Position numbers and translations under genes: made by a program. Source: CAZWSX01 sp964636985 (GTDB taxonomy: Bacteria > Planctomycetota > Planctomycetia > Pirellulales > Pirellulaceae). From it: a DNA stretch of 64,000 nucleotides. The first letter of the stretch is position 1. Each line of letters starts with the position of its first letter. The stretch covers positions 124,001-188,000 of the forward strand of contig CAZWSX010000010.1 of assembly GCA_964636985.1 (NCBI GenBank), given 5' to 3'. The notes under the pieces were generated by a model. That model did not search any database. It saw only the letters and a program-made list of their open reading frames with translations, and had not been told where the DNA came from. Of this stretch, positions 7,313-16,048 are shown one piece after another.

Positions 7313-8722
7313 CTACGATTTCGCGTGCCGGTTGACCTGAATCCGCTTGCGAATCTCTTCGCGGAGGTGTTCCAGCACCGAGTCGCGGTCGGTCTCGGAG
7401 AGGATGCGCTGCACGACCGCCTTGGCTGATTCGCCGCCCCAGCTGCTGCCGTGTTCGAAGTAGAAGCGGGCAGCCTGGCCGACGATGTAGGCGCCGAAGC
7501 CCGCTGCGGCTCCTTGCGGAACCGATGCGATCACGGTGCCGAAGCCGAGCGTCAGCCCTTTGAAGGCGCTTCCTAATACATAAGTGGCGGCTGTGGTCGC
7601 GAGGAAGGACCAGCCCGCGGCGCCGAAAATCGCTGTTACGAGTCCTCGGCCGTGCGACCACGACATGTTGAGGCCGTAGATTCGCGATAGCGCCACGACC
7701 AGCAGGATATCGGTCGCCATGCCACCGACGACGTCGAAGAAGGTAAGCGGCGTCAGGCCTACAACGACGGCTTTGATGACGGCGTAGCTCCAGATCGTCG
7801 CCATTGCTTCTTTTTCGCGAAGCTTGATCCGTAGCGAGGCGATCCGGTCGCTGTTGTCGGCGGCGTACATGGCGGCGTTCAGGGCCAGGAGCGAGAGGCC
7901 GTCTTTCTCGAGCACTTCCAAAAGGCGGGCCTTGAGTTGCTCGACATCAGCCGGTGGCTTTCTCCATTTGCTTTCGACGCGACCATCGGGCCCTTCGACG
8001 ACGTACTCGACCTCGCGGGGATTGGCCGCTGTCAAAAGAAAATTCTCTTTGGGAATCAGCTGTGCCAGCCGCTCGTCGCGGAGAATTTGCACAAGCCGCT
8101 CACGTTCCACCGTGGTGTAAAGATCGATCTTGTTGAGCACGAACAAGATTGGCTTATTGACGGACGCCAGCGCCAGGAGCGCGGAGTACTCGATCTCGTT
8201 CAGGTCCGAATCGGTAACAAACAAGATCACGTCGGCATAGCGGGCGGTCTCACAGGCCATCGTGGCGCGGTCGCGGCCGTCGATGCCGACTTCGTTGAGG
8301 CCAGGGGTGTCGACGAGGTGGACGGAGGAGCTTTCGAGCCCCGGCACTGCATAGCCGCTGGTAGCCCAGTCGTGCTTGCCGATCTCCTTGGTCCAGCCTC
8401 CTTGGACGTTGACCGAGGTGAGTTCCGACCCTGCCAGCGCGTTGATCAGGGCCGATTTGCCGGTGCTGATCTCGCCGAAGACGACGATCTCGATTCGCCC
8501 GCGAGCCAGCTTTTCCTGCATCTGCCGCAGGCCATCGAGTTCCTGGGTGAGTTGGTCGCGTTCCTTGGCACCGACGCCCTCCATTTGCCGCAGGTTCTTT
8601 TGAAGCGAGGCCATCGCGTCGCGGTAATGCGGATCGTCTCCCGCTGCCCACGAGTTCTCCTTGGGCGGATGCGGTGTCGGCGGAGCAGGCGAGGAGTTGG
8701 AGATGGGTGGAGTGCTCGACAC
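7313..8722 (-). CDS. Membrane-associated GTPase with C-terminal DUF697 domain
   Basis: About 469 residues. A Pro-rich N-terminus and coiled coil (about 40-80) precede a G domain: P-loop GEISTGKS (83-90), G3 DTPG (138-141), G4 NKID (197-200). From about residue 300 a hydrophobic DUF697-like region follows (VVVGLTPLTFFDVVGGMATDILLV, then GAAGWSFLATTAATYVLG), so it is probably peripheral or integral in the inner membrane. GTP hydrolysis is inferred from the motifs; the partner is unknown. I prefer GTG at 8722 because GAGGGG lies 10 bases upstream. TTG at 8758 is possible but has no ribosome site. It is divergent from the dehydratase gene. Confidence 0.85.
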   Translation of the reverse strand: MSSTPPISNSSPAPPTPHPPKENSWAAGDDPHYRDAMASLQKNLRQMEGVGAKERDQLTQELDGLRQMQEKLARGRIEIVVFGEISTGKSALINALAGSELTSVNVQGGWTKEIGKHDWATSGYAVPGLESSSVHLVDTPGLNEVGIDGRDRATMACETARYADVILFVTDSDLNEIEYSALLALASVNKPILFVLNKIDLYTTVERERLVQILRDERLAQLIPKENFLLTAANPREVEYVVEGPDGRVESKWRKPPADVEQLKARLLEVLEKDGLSLLALNAAMYAADNSDRIASLRIKLREKEAMATIWSYAVIKAVVVGLTPLTFFDVVGGMATDILLVVALSRIYGLNMSWSHGRGLVTAIFGAAGWSFLATTAATYVLGSAFKGLTLGFGTVIASVPQGAAAGFGAYIVGQAARFYFEHGSSWGGESAKAVVQRILSETDRDSVLEHLREEIRKRIQVNRHAKS

Positions 8723-8867
8723 GGAAAAGTTGGCCCCTCGCGAAATCGGCCTTGCCAAAAGGAAGGACGCGCCGCCGACTTGTGCGAGACGCGTTCAATC
8801 AGTGTATTCTATCGACTTCCCACCAGTGAGTATTTGTTCCCACCACCTCCCCTTTGGAAGACTTTCG

Positions 8868-10091
8868 ATGCGAATCGAACGCATTTCGACCGCCGTGGTC
8901 GAAGCCAACTACGACTACACGTACGTTCGAATTTGGGCCGACAACGGCACCTACGGAACGGGCGAATGCTTTTTCGCCCCCGGTTTGACGGCAGCTCTGC
9001 ACGACATGTTTCCGCTGTTGATCGGCCGCGACCCCCGCGAGGTCGATCGTCTGGCGCGGATGCTGTGGCGTGCAGGTTCTGGTGCCGGCGCGGTCGGCGG
9101 CTATTTGTACAACGCGATCAGCGGCATCGAAGCGGCACTGTGGGACTTGGTCGGCAAGCACTACGGGGTGCCGATCTATCAGATGCTCGGCGGCAAAGTC
9201 CGCGATGAGGTCCGGATCTACTGCGATTGCCACGCCGGCGACAACACCGAGAGCGTCGGGCCGATGCTGGAAGCCCGCGAGCCCAAGTGGCTGACGGATG
9301 TGCTGCAAGGCAAGCCGCAGCACGATGTTCGTTATGAGCCTGAGATGTACCGCGAGCGGGCCAAGCAAATGGCGGCGGCGGGGTTCGACGCGCTCAAGTT
9401 TGATATCGATTCGATCGTTGTTTCGACCGGCGATGAGTTGAGCCGCCCGCTGACGTCGCAAGAGATCGACATGATGGTGGCGTGCATGGCCGCGGCTCGC
9501 GACGGCGCGGGGCCGCTGGTCGATATCGCGGTCGATTGCCATTGGCGGTTCGCGCCGACCGAGGCCTCGAAGATTGTACGGGCGATGGAGTCGCTGAACC
9601 TGATGTGGTTCGAAGACCCTTGCCCGCCGGAGAATGTGAAGGACTTCGCCGAGTTGCGGGCCTTGGGGTTGATTCCGATTCTGACGGGCGAGAACCTGAA
9701 CCGCCGGCACGGCTTTTGGGATTTGATCGCCAGTCGGGCGGTCGACCTGGTGGCGCCGGACTTGCAAAAGTGCGGCGGATTGCTGGAAGGCAAACGGATT
9801 GGCGAACTGGCTGAGATGCAGGGGATTCGCTATGCGCCGCACAATATCTCGTCGCCGCTGGGAACACTGGCAAGTGCCCACGTGTGCTCGACGCTGATGA
9901 ACCACGTGGCGCTCGAGTTCCACGGCGCCGATGTGCCGTTTTGGAGCGACTTGCTGCTTCGGCCCGATGTGCCGGGTCCGCTGATTCAGAAGGGGCGGAT
10001 CCCGATGACGGATGCGCCGGGTTTGGGCGCTGAACTCAATGAGAAGGTCGCTATCCAGTACGCGAAAGTGGGCGAGAGCTGGTTTGCGTAA
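8868..10091 (+). CDS. Enolase-superfamily (mandelate racemase/galactonate dehydratase-like) enzyme
   Basis: A 407-residue enzyme. The N-terminal capping domain (MRIERISTAVVEANYDYTYVRI) is followed by a TIM barrel. Candidate ligands and catalytic residues are K177-F-D179, the D223-C-H225 pair, E249 (WFED), E275 (GEN), D298 and H325 (APHN). The Asp-x-His on the third strand and His on the seventh match sugar-acid dehydratases of the mandelate racemase subgroup rather than muconate cycloisomerases. It probably dehydrates an aldonic acid. The exact sugar cannot be read. ATG 8868 has GGAAG nearby and starts the conserved fold; the frame runs open further upstream but overlaps the divergent gene. 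Confidence 0.85.
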   Translation: MRIERISTAVVEANYDYTYVRIWADNGTYGTGECFFAPGLTAALHDMFPLLIGRDPREVDRLARMLWRAGSGAGAVGGYLYNAISGIEAALWDLVGKHYGVPIYQMLGGKVRDEVRIYCDCHAGDNTESVGPMLEAREPKWLTDVLQGKPQHDVRYEPEMYRERAKQMAAAGFDALKFDIDSIVVSTGDELSRPLTSQEIDMMVACMAAARDGAGPLVDIAVDCHWRFAPTEASKIVRAMESLNLMWFEDPCPPENVKDFAELRALGLIPILTGENLNRRHGFWDLIASRAVDLVAPDLQKCGGLLEGKRIGELAEMQGIRYAPHNISSPLGTLASAHVCSTLMNHVALEFHGADVPFWSDLLLRPDVPGPLIQKGRIPMTDAPGLGAELNEKVAIQYAKVGESWFA

Positions 10092-10112
10092 GGGTGAGAG
10101 CTGACTTTGTGG

Positions 10113-10137
10113 CACTGGCGTCCTGAAGACGCCAGTG
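10113..10137. repeat. Hairpin, CTGGCGTC family copy 1
   Basis: Perfect 10-bp arms CACTGGCGTC (10113-10122) and GACGCCAGTG (10128-10137) around CTGAA. It lies between convergent stop codons. The same core recurs at 46590-46628, also at a convergent junction. Confidence 0.75.
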
Positions 10138-10195
10138 TGCGAGCAGTTGCTACTAGCTGCTCTCGGATTTGGTTGAGAATAGCTGACTGCACCAC

Positions 10196-10217
10196 GCACA
10201 GACAGGATTGTCTGTGC
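10196..10217. repeat. Palindrome, GACAGGATTGTC family copy 1
   Basis: 9-bp arms GCACAGACA and TGTCTGTGC around the loop GGAT, flanked by ACCAC on the left and CAC on the right. The same sequence lies at 34856-34877. Related copies at 51703 and 51822 have different but still complementary outer arms. Confidence 0.8.
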
Positions 10218-10237
10218 CACTAGTGCCACTCAAGCAG

Positions 10238-11980
10238 TTACTTGGAGGTTGAGCGGCGGCTGGCTTGTTGTGAGGTTGCTGGGACGGCGATCTGGCGGGC
10301 TGTTGCCAGGGCTGTTTGCAGGGCGACGTCGGTGGGATCGATTTCGGTCGCGGTTGAGAACCGAGGCGATTCTACTACGGGCTTTGCCGCCACTCGCACG
10401 GCCAAGCCTGGGTCGGGCGAGACGCCGCGGCGGCTGATCTCGTGCCCGTCGGGGCTATAGAACTTGGCCGTCGTCAAGCGAACGCCGGCAGAAGCACCCG
10501 CGAGTTGGAAGATTCCTTGCACGGAACCTTTGCCGTAGCTGCGTTGGCCGACGATCTTGCCGCGGTGGTGGTCGCGGATGGCACCGGCGAAAATCTCGCT
10601 GGCACTGGCCGAATCGCCATCGATCAGAACCGTCAGCGGCACGCGCCACGTTCCCGGGCGATGCGCTTTGTAGTCGTAGTCCTCTTGGCTGCTGCGGCCG
10701 CGAGTCTTGACGATGGTCCCTTCGTTGACGAACTTGTCGGCCACTTCCACGGCGGCAGTTAGCAGGCCGCCGGGATTGCCTCGCAGGTCGATCACCAGGC
10801 TCCGCATCCCTTCGCGGTACATCCGCCAGAGGGCCTCATCGACGTCGCGGCTGGTCGATTTTTGGAAACTGGTGAGTTTCAGGTAGGCCACGCCACCTTC
10901 GGCATCGATGATCCGGGCACCTTCGACGCAGGGAACGTCAACGCGTTGACGCTTCAAATTAAGGCTGCGGACTTCGCCGTCTCGCCCGGCAATTTCGACG
11001 TCGACAAAACTTCCCTCTTCGCCACGCAGGAGATCGGCCGCTTGCTCGGAGGTCACGTCGTTGCCTTCTTTGCCGATGTGTTTTCCGTCGACAGCCAGAA
11101 TCTTTTCACCGGGGCGAATTCCACCTTCGCCCGCCGGTCCGCCTGGGATGACGCTGACGATCAGGAGTTGATTGGCGTCGGTCTTGAGTTCGACGCCTAG
11201 GCCGACAAAGTTCCCTTCGATCTGCGAGAAGACTTCGTCGAGTTGGCTAGGCGTGAGGAACGCTGAGTATTCGTCGAGGCTGCAGGTTGCTCCGGCGAGG
11301 AATTCCGCCAGCACCGATGATGGGCGGAGACCCAGTTTTTGATTGGCTACGCGAGCCGCCCAGAGGGCCTGTTCGCGGGCTTGTTTTTGATCGCGTGGAT
11401 TCACGTTGGCGAGCGATTGTTGCAGCTCGCGGCGGAACTGATCGATGGTTCGGACATCGACCGACTTCAGATTGGCCTGGCGGAAAGTGGTCTTGGTGAG
11501 GGCGATATCGAAGCTCATCAGGCCACGGCGGAAGAGTTCCGACCAGTTAGGCGGGCCGTAGTAATGCGTTTGAATCTTTTGCAGGACTTCGCCGTAGAGG
11601 TCGGCAGCTTCGCGCTCAGTAAGCTTCAGCACGACTTCGCGGAAGCTCTCGTCGTCGTAGCGGCGTTGGACGTCGAAGTGGACGCGCGCCACCACCATGC
11701 GGTCTTCCAGGTGCTTGTTGCCGGGGAATTCTTTGACGGCTAGCTCGTAGTGGTTGAGGGCTTCGCCCCAGCGGGCTTGCTCTTCCAGGTCCTGCCCCTG
11801 CGTCAGCAGATCGTCGATCGAGTGCGTGACTTTAACTTCGTCACCAGGTGCCTCGACAACCTCGTCGGCCACGGGCCTCACTTGCCCATAGAGGTTGGAG
11901 GGGAGCGCTAGCGAGAAGCCAACCAGCAGGGTTAGCGAGGCAGCAAGCCAGCGTAAAATGGAAGTCCGTTGCAAGGTCAT
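10238..11980 (-). CDS. Exported C-terminal processing peptidase, S41 family
   Basis: A 580-residue protein. It has a signal peptide (about 1-32), a TPR-like helical stretch (about 60-110), a helical N-terminal region, a PDZ domain (about 245-345; NFVGLGVELKTD, GGIRPGEKILAVDG) and the S41 protease core. The catalytic pair is Ser459 (GDSASASE) and Lys484 (SYGKGSVQ), 25 apart as in Prc/CtpA. RGNPGG at 400-405 is also typical. It degrades or trims proteins in the periplasm. The gene is monocistronic and its start is shared with a 466-base divergent region. Clear family; the substrate is unknown. Confidence 0.93.
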   Translation of the reverse strand: MTLQRTSILRWLAASLTLLVGFSLALPSNLYGQVRPVADEVVEAPGDEVKVTHSIDDLLTQGQDLEEQARWGEALNHYELAVKEFPGNKHLEDRMVVARVHFDVQRRYDDESFREVVLKLTEREAADLYGEVLQKIQTHYYGPPNWSELFRRGLMSFDIALTKTTFRQANLKSVDVRTIDQFRRELQQSLANVNPRDQKQAREQALWAARVANQKLGLRPSSVLAEFLAGATCSLDEYSAFLTPSQLDEVFSQIEGNFVGLGVELKTDANQLLIVSVIPGGPAGEGGIRPGEKILAVDGKHIGKEGNDVTSEQAADLLRGEEGSFVDVEIAGRDGEVRSLNLKRQRVDVPCVEGARIIDAEGGVAYLKLTSFQKSTSRDVDEALWRMYREGMRSLVIDLRGNPGGLLTAAVEVADKFVNEGTIVKTRGRSSQEDYDYKAHRPGTWRVPLTVLIDGDSASASEIFAGAIRDHHRGKIVGQRSYGKGSVQGIFQLAGASAGVRLTTAKFYSPDGHEISRRGVSPDPGLAVRVAAKPVVESPRFSTATEIDPTDVALQTALATARQIAVPATSQQASRRSTSK

Positions 11981-12446
11981 TCGTTCCGTCCCGCCCGAGA
12001 GTGATCGTCCATCGGTGTCAGCGGAAGACGTTGTGCCACTGTTACAAGCAGCAAGGTCACCGCAAACGTCAGCAAGTCACGTTGCAAATCCAACCGGGGA
12101 GAGTCCACTGTGCGCAAACAATGGCTCACGGGAATATAAATCACAGTTCGCACACCGTCAAAAAAATGGCGTGAAAACTCGCGCTTCCCATTCGATGCGA
12201 GCGTTACATCCCGACTATGGGAGTTGGGTGGCAACGACTAGTTCGAAAGCGCCCGGGTGGCGTCGTGCCGAGAGACATCCTGTCGCGGCCGAACCTCGTG
12301 AAAGGCCGCTGCTCCCAAATCTTAGAAAGGGGGCGTGGGCACCCGAAAAGGGGCCCAACCGCCTTGGGAACAATCATTTTATACTACGGGCAAGATTGCG
12401 GGCTGGTTCGGCGAAAAGAGTGGTGCGTGATAGCGGGGATGCGCCG
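11981..12446. other. Divergent intergenic region, no gene seen
   Basis: 466 bases between the S41 protease (minus) and the first paralogue of the membrane-protein array (plus). Frames here are long on both strands but give Arg/Ser-rich translations with no homology signal. The frame joined to the membrane protein has no conserved residues before ATG 12447. Promoters for both genes must lie here. I cannot place them with confidence. Confidence 0.5.
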
Positions 12447-13331
12447 ATGGCGAGCGAAATGATCCAAACCGATTCGCTGGCACCTGTTGGGAAAATGAAC
12501 GATGCCACGAGCCGGCTCGAAGAACGCCGGCTCCTAGGCGCTTATGCCCTTGCGATTGCTTACGTTGTCGTAAGTGCTGGCGGCGTGCTGCTGGCGCCGG
12601 TGCCCTCTGGCCTTGTCGATATGGCAATGCTCTTTGGCGTCTTGTTGGGGCACAACACATGCGCGAACCTCTGGATGGACTTCGGGACGGGAAGCTACCG
12701 AACTCGCTGCAACTGGGGTGTGACCTGGTTGGTCTTGATGGTGGTTGTGTACTCGATTCGTGCAGCATGGGCCGCCGCCGCACCCTGGGAGACGGTCCCC
12801 GTGTTCGCATTGCTCGTTGGAGTCGCCCTCTTGATTCAGGGGGTGTTGATCCGGGTCTTACTGTGGTCCGCTCGGGTGTGCTTCGGGACCGAACTCGCCA
12901 TTCGAACTCCGGAGCAGGCCGGCGGGACTCGCGTTCAATTTGGAATCGCCGCAATGATGGCCTTCACGGCGATGCTGGGTGTCGTTTTCGCGGCGGGTCA
13001 GGGCTTCGTGCAACTGCTCTACGTGTACGATGTTCTTTGGCAAAGCCCCGCGCCGTTGTTTTTGTTTCTTACCACCGCGGCCGTTGTGGTCACGCTTCCC
13101 GTCGCAGCGGCAATCCTGCTTGGTCGCCATGCGGCCATCGCCACGATGATTGCCGCGCTCTTTGTCGCCGCGGCAACGGTGGTGGAACTTTCCATTCTTC
13201 ATGCGACGAACTTGCCGCATGGCAAAGGCTTCGACCTCTCCATCCTCGCTTGGACCAACGCGATCTCATCGCTTGTTGTGCTGGCCTATGCGCTCGGGCT
13301 GCGATTTTTTGGATTCCGATTGACCATGTGA
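12447..13331 (+). CDS. Tandem-array membrane protein, copy 1 (8 TM)
   Basis: A 294-residue membrane protein with a short polar N-terminus (MASEMIQTDSLAPVGK) and eight hydrophobic segments. The fifth begins VQFGIAAMMAFTAMLGVV, resembling the 'RFSLRTLL' type segment common in planctomycete membrane proteins. The C-terminus ends YALGLRFFGFRLTM. It is followed after 45 bases by a clear paralogue with near-matching N-terminus and C-terminus, then a third and a truncated fourth. No transport or enzyme motif is visible, so the function is unknown. The start is set by the N-terminal match with copy 2. Confidence 0.75.
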   Translation: MASEMIQTDSLAPVGKMNDATSRLEERRLLGAYALAIAYVVVSAGGVLLAPVPSGLVDMAMLFGVLLGHNTCANLWMDFGTGSYRTRCNWGVTWLVLMVVVYSIRAAWAAAAPWETVPVFALLVGVALLIQGVLIRVLLWSARVCFGTELAIRTPEQAGGTRVQFGIAAMMAFTAMLGVVFAAGQGFVQLLYVYDVLWQSPAPLFLFLTTAAVVVTLPVAAAILLGRHAAIATMIAALFVAAATVVELSILHATNLPHGKGFDLSILAWTNAISSLVVLAYALGLRFFGFRLTM

Positions 13332-13376
13332 GCTGCAACAAGCGCATCGGCCGGCGAGTGAGAAAAGGAAACGCCA

Positions 13377-14291
13377 ATGGTGAGCGAAACAATCCAACCT
13401 GATTCGCTGGCAACTGTCGGAAAAAGGAATGAGGCTCCAAGCGGAGCCGGTAGGCGGAGTTTCGTCGGCGCTTATGCACTCGCCGCTGCTTACGTCGTGT
13501 TCTGTGCCGGCATCGTTGTTCTTTGGCATCCTCCCAACAGCCAACCATGGTCACGAGCCATCGCCGTCGTGGTGCTCCTAGGCGTTGTTCTGGGGCAAAG
13601 CATCTGCGCCAGCATCTGGATGAGCTTTGGAACGGGAAGCCCCCATGCTCGTACCTATTTGGGTCTGGTCTGGATGCTGTTGATGGTAGCCGCGCTCGCA
13701 GGTCGTATTGCGCAACTTGGCCCGACTACTACGGTGACCATTGCCATGTCCGCGGTAATCATCGCAGCGGTGCTCATGGTGCAGGCGATTTTGACCCGGT
13801 TCCTGCTATGGACCGTGCGGGTCTGTTTTGGAGTCGAACTCACGTCCCAAACGGAGACCCCTCATCACACGGGAGAGCGAAGGCAGTTTGGGATCGTTCA
13901 ACTGATCGCCTTCACTACGATGCTGGCAATCGTTCTAGCGGTCGTTCGGGGCTTGGTGCAATGGTCGGCCGCGGCAGGCCTTTTTACAGAAAGCCCTTTG
14001 CCGCTTTATCTGTTTATCGCAACGGCAACCGTTTTGGTGACGCTTCCGGTCGCCGCAGCAAGCCTGCTGGACCGCCATCCAATTATTGCGATGGTGATTG
14101 CCGCTCTGCTTGTCGCCGGCGTAACTGCCATGGAAGGTCCGATCCTTACTGTGGCGAAGTTGGCCTACGGCGACGACTTAAATATCTGGACTCTTGCTCC
14201 GATCAACGTATCGACGTCACTGGTGGTGCTTGGATACACGCTCGGGCTGCGTTTTTTTGGATTCCGGTTGACCTTGGGGCGACGCGTCTAA
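13377..14291 (+). CDS. Tandem-array membrane protein, copy 2 (8 TM)
   Basis: A 304-residue paralogue of the preceding gene. It shares the start MVSETIQPDSLATVGK, the TM2 segment GVVLGQSICASIWMSFGTG, the TM5 motif RRQFGIVQLIAFTTMLAIV and the tail YTLGLRFFGFRLTLG. DNA similarity remains visible at both ends (for example GATTCGCTGGCA in each), so the duplication is not ancient. Predicted inner-membrane protein of unknown function. AAAGGAAA at 13365-13372 lies just upstream of the ATG. Confidence 0.78.
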   Translation: MVSETIQPDSLATVGKRNEAPSGAGRRSFVGAYALAAAYVVFCAGIVVLWHPPNSQPWSRAIAVVVLLGVVLGQSICASIWMSFGTGSPHARTYLGLVWMLLMVAALAGRIAQLGPTTTVTIAMSAVIIAAVLMVQAILTRFLLWTVRVCFGVELTSQTETPHHTGERRQFGIVQLIAFTTMLAIVLAVVRGLVQWSAAAGLFTESPLPLYLFIATATVLVTLPVAAASLLDRHPIIAMVIAALLVAGVTAMEGPILTVAKLAYGDDLNIWTLAPINVSTSLVVLGYTLGLRFFGFRLTLGRRV

Positions 14292-14323
14292 CTTTCGCGG
14301 TCTAGCGAGAAACGCGGCAGAAT

Positions 14324-15256
14324 ATGATCGAGATGGAAACAACCGAGTCGCTGAAACCTTCGCTGCTTGAGCGAACGTCGCTACCTTCGCGGGATAAATT
14401 GATCCCTGTTGGCCATTTTGCCGCGATCGCCTACGCGATTGGCTCTACCGTAGTGATCGCCATCTTGCCGGAGCCGTTCGGCAATGATTTCATCAACTAT
14501 ATCTTTATCGCCGTTCTTTTCGGTCTTCTGTTCGGTCACACCACGTCCGCCAGCATTTGGGCAAGCCTTGGTACCGGACCCCATTGGCTGCGCATCGCAT
14601 TGGTACTGAGTTGGGTCTTCGTTCTGGTTGTCGCGACGGCGATTCTGTTTCTTCGAACGAACGGGCCTCCGGACGACGTGGCGATCGTTGTGGGAAGCAG
14701 CATGGTGGCACAAACACTCGCCATACAAATCCCGCTATGGATATTGCGTTTCACCAACGGACTTCGGCTCGCTGCGCCGCAAGAACGCGCAACTCTAGTG
14801 AGCGAGCGAATTCAGTTCGGTATTTTCCACATGATGGTCTTTACGGCCATGATCGCCGTCACGCTGGGAGCGGCGCAATCTTTGATCAACTGGCTGGGAA
14901 TCGACAGTCCCGGCCCCGGTTTTGCATTCGCGCTGTTCCTGTATCTGGCGCTTTCGGCCATGCTCGTGTCGATTCCGATCGCTTTGGCGACGTTAGTGGA
15001 CCGCCCCATCGCGTGCCTTTTGGCGGCAACGTTTGGTTTGATCGTCACGGGTTTAGAATATCCCGTAATGCAAGTGGTGGGATTGCGCGATAGCGGCCCA
15101 GATATCTTCCACATCGCGTCAATCAATTTCGCAGCTGCGATAGTGGCCTTGGTGTATTGTCTCGGACTGCGCTACTTCGGCTTTCGATTGACATTAGGGC
15201 GTGCGGCCCAACTCTCGCAAGTTAGGGAAGGAACAGGGACAAGTCCGGGCCCCTAG
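14324..15256 (+). CDS. Tandem-array membrane protein, copy 3 (8 TM)
   Basis: A 310-residue third paralogue, more divergent. The N-terminal cytoplasmic part differs (MIEMETTESLKPSLLERTS), but TM2 LFGLLFGHTTSASIWASLGTG, the RIQFGIFHMMVFTAMIAV segment and the tail YCLGLRYFGFRLTLG are conserved. After the tail it has an extra polar extension (RAAQLSQVREGTGTSPGP), probably from loss of the usual stop. It begins 32 bases after copy 2. The start could also be the second Met (MET..., 14330). Function unknown. Confidence 0.75.
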   Translation: MIEMETTESLKPSLLERTSLPSRDKLIPVGHFAAIAYAIGSTVVIAILPEPFGNDFINYIFIAVLFGLLFGHTTSASIWASLGTGPHWLRIALVLSWVFVLVVATAILFLRTNGPPDDVAIVVGSSMVAQTLAIQIPLWILRFTNGLRLAAPQERATLVSERIQFGIFHMMVFTAMIAVTLGAAQSLINWLGIDSPGPGFAFALFLYLALSAMLVSIPIALATLVDRPIACLLAATFGLIVTGLEYPVMQVVGLRDSGPDIFHIASINFAAAIVALVYCLGLRYFGFRLTLGRAAQLSQVREGTGTSPGP

Positions 15257-15277
15257 CGAGGTATGGGAGTTTTACCA

Positions 15278-15535
15278 ATGTCGAGCGAAATCGCGGATGA
15301 GAACCTGGCGGCTTCGATCGCGCACCACAATGTGGCGATGGGACGCGCTCGATTCTCGATCAGTGGTCACGGGGCCGTGGAACTTCCAACGCTTGCAGCG
15401 GCGAAGTTCGGTTATGGAAATGACCTTACCTTCGCGACCTTGGCTTCGATCAACATCGCTACTTCACTCATCGTACTTGGGTACACTCTCGGGCTGCGTC
15501 TGTTTGGGTTCCGCTTGACGATGGGCAAGGTGTGA
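15278..15535 (+). pseudogene. Tandem-array membrane protein, copy 4, internally deleted remnant
   Basis: An 85-residue open frame. The head (MSSEIADENLAASIAHHN) occupies the position of the paralogues' polar N-terminus. It then jumps to the last membrane segment (KFGYGNDLTFATLASINIATSLIVLGYTLGLRLFGFRLTMG), which closely matches the end of copy 2. About 200 residues covering the first seven membrane segments are missing, with the frame preserved. It may still be translated into a one-TM peptide, but I read it as a deletion remnant. It lies directly after copy 3. Confidence 0.75.
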
Positions 15536-15575
15536 GCCGCATCCGCCAGTTGATGCAAGGCACTAGAAAATCGCC

Positions 15576-15998
15576 ATGTCGACATTCGAAACCTCGATTG
15601 ATATCAACGCCGCGCCGGCACGGGTGTGGCACGTGATGCGTGACGTGGAAAGGTGGCACGAGTGGACTGCGTCGATTCGCAAAATCGAAATCTTGGATAA
15701 GAAGCCGTTGGTTGTTGGCGGTGTCGCGCGGGTTGAGCAGCCTGGCCTTTCGCCGACGGTTTGGACGGTCACCGATTGGCAGGCTGACCGCGGGTTCGCT
15801 TGGGAAAGCAAGAGCTTCGGTCTGCGATCGCTGGGCGAGCATTGGATCGAGCCGACGGCGACGGGGTCGTGCGTCGTGCTCAGGTTGACTTTCAGCGGGC
15901 TGATTTCGTTCGCCGTGGGTTGGATGGCGGGAAAAATGATCCACGACTACATGCGGATGGAAGCTAACGGTTTGAAGAAGCGAAGCGAGGGAGTCTGA
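15576..15998 (+). CDS. SRPBCC-family (polyketide cyclase-like) protein
   Basis: A 140-residue protein with the helix-grip pattern: MSTFETSIDINAAPARVWHVMRDVERWHEWTASIRKIEIL at the start, then alternating strands and the long C-terminal helix (MAGKMIHDYMRMEANGLKKRSEG). These proteins bind a hydrophobic ligand in a cavity. Neither ligand nor catalytic residues can be inferred. It is separated from the membrane array by 40 bases on the same strand and may be co-transcribed with it. Confidence 0.85.
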   Translation: MSTFETSIDINAAPARVWHVMRDVERWHEWTASIRKIEILDKKPLVVGGVARVEQPGLSPTVWTVTDWQADRGFAWESKSFGLRSLGEHWIEPTATGSCVVLRLTFSGLISFAVGWMAGKMIHDYMRMEANGLKKRSEGV

Positions 15999-16048
15999 GA
16001 CCAGGCCTGGTCGATTTGCCGAACTATTTCTAAAAGGACCGGATTCAC

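Noticed and set aside
7937..9208. Plus-strand frame of 423 residues
   Set aside because: It overlaps the GTPase gene in antisense and the start of the dehydratase in another frame. Both of those have strong family motifs.
11895..12446. Upstream extension of the first membrane-array protein
   Set aside because: The residues before ATG 12447 are not shared with the paralogue, whereas those after it are.
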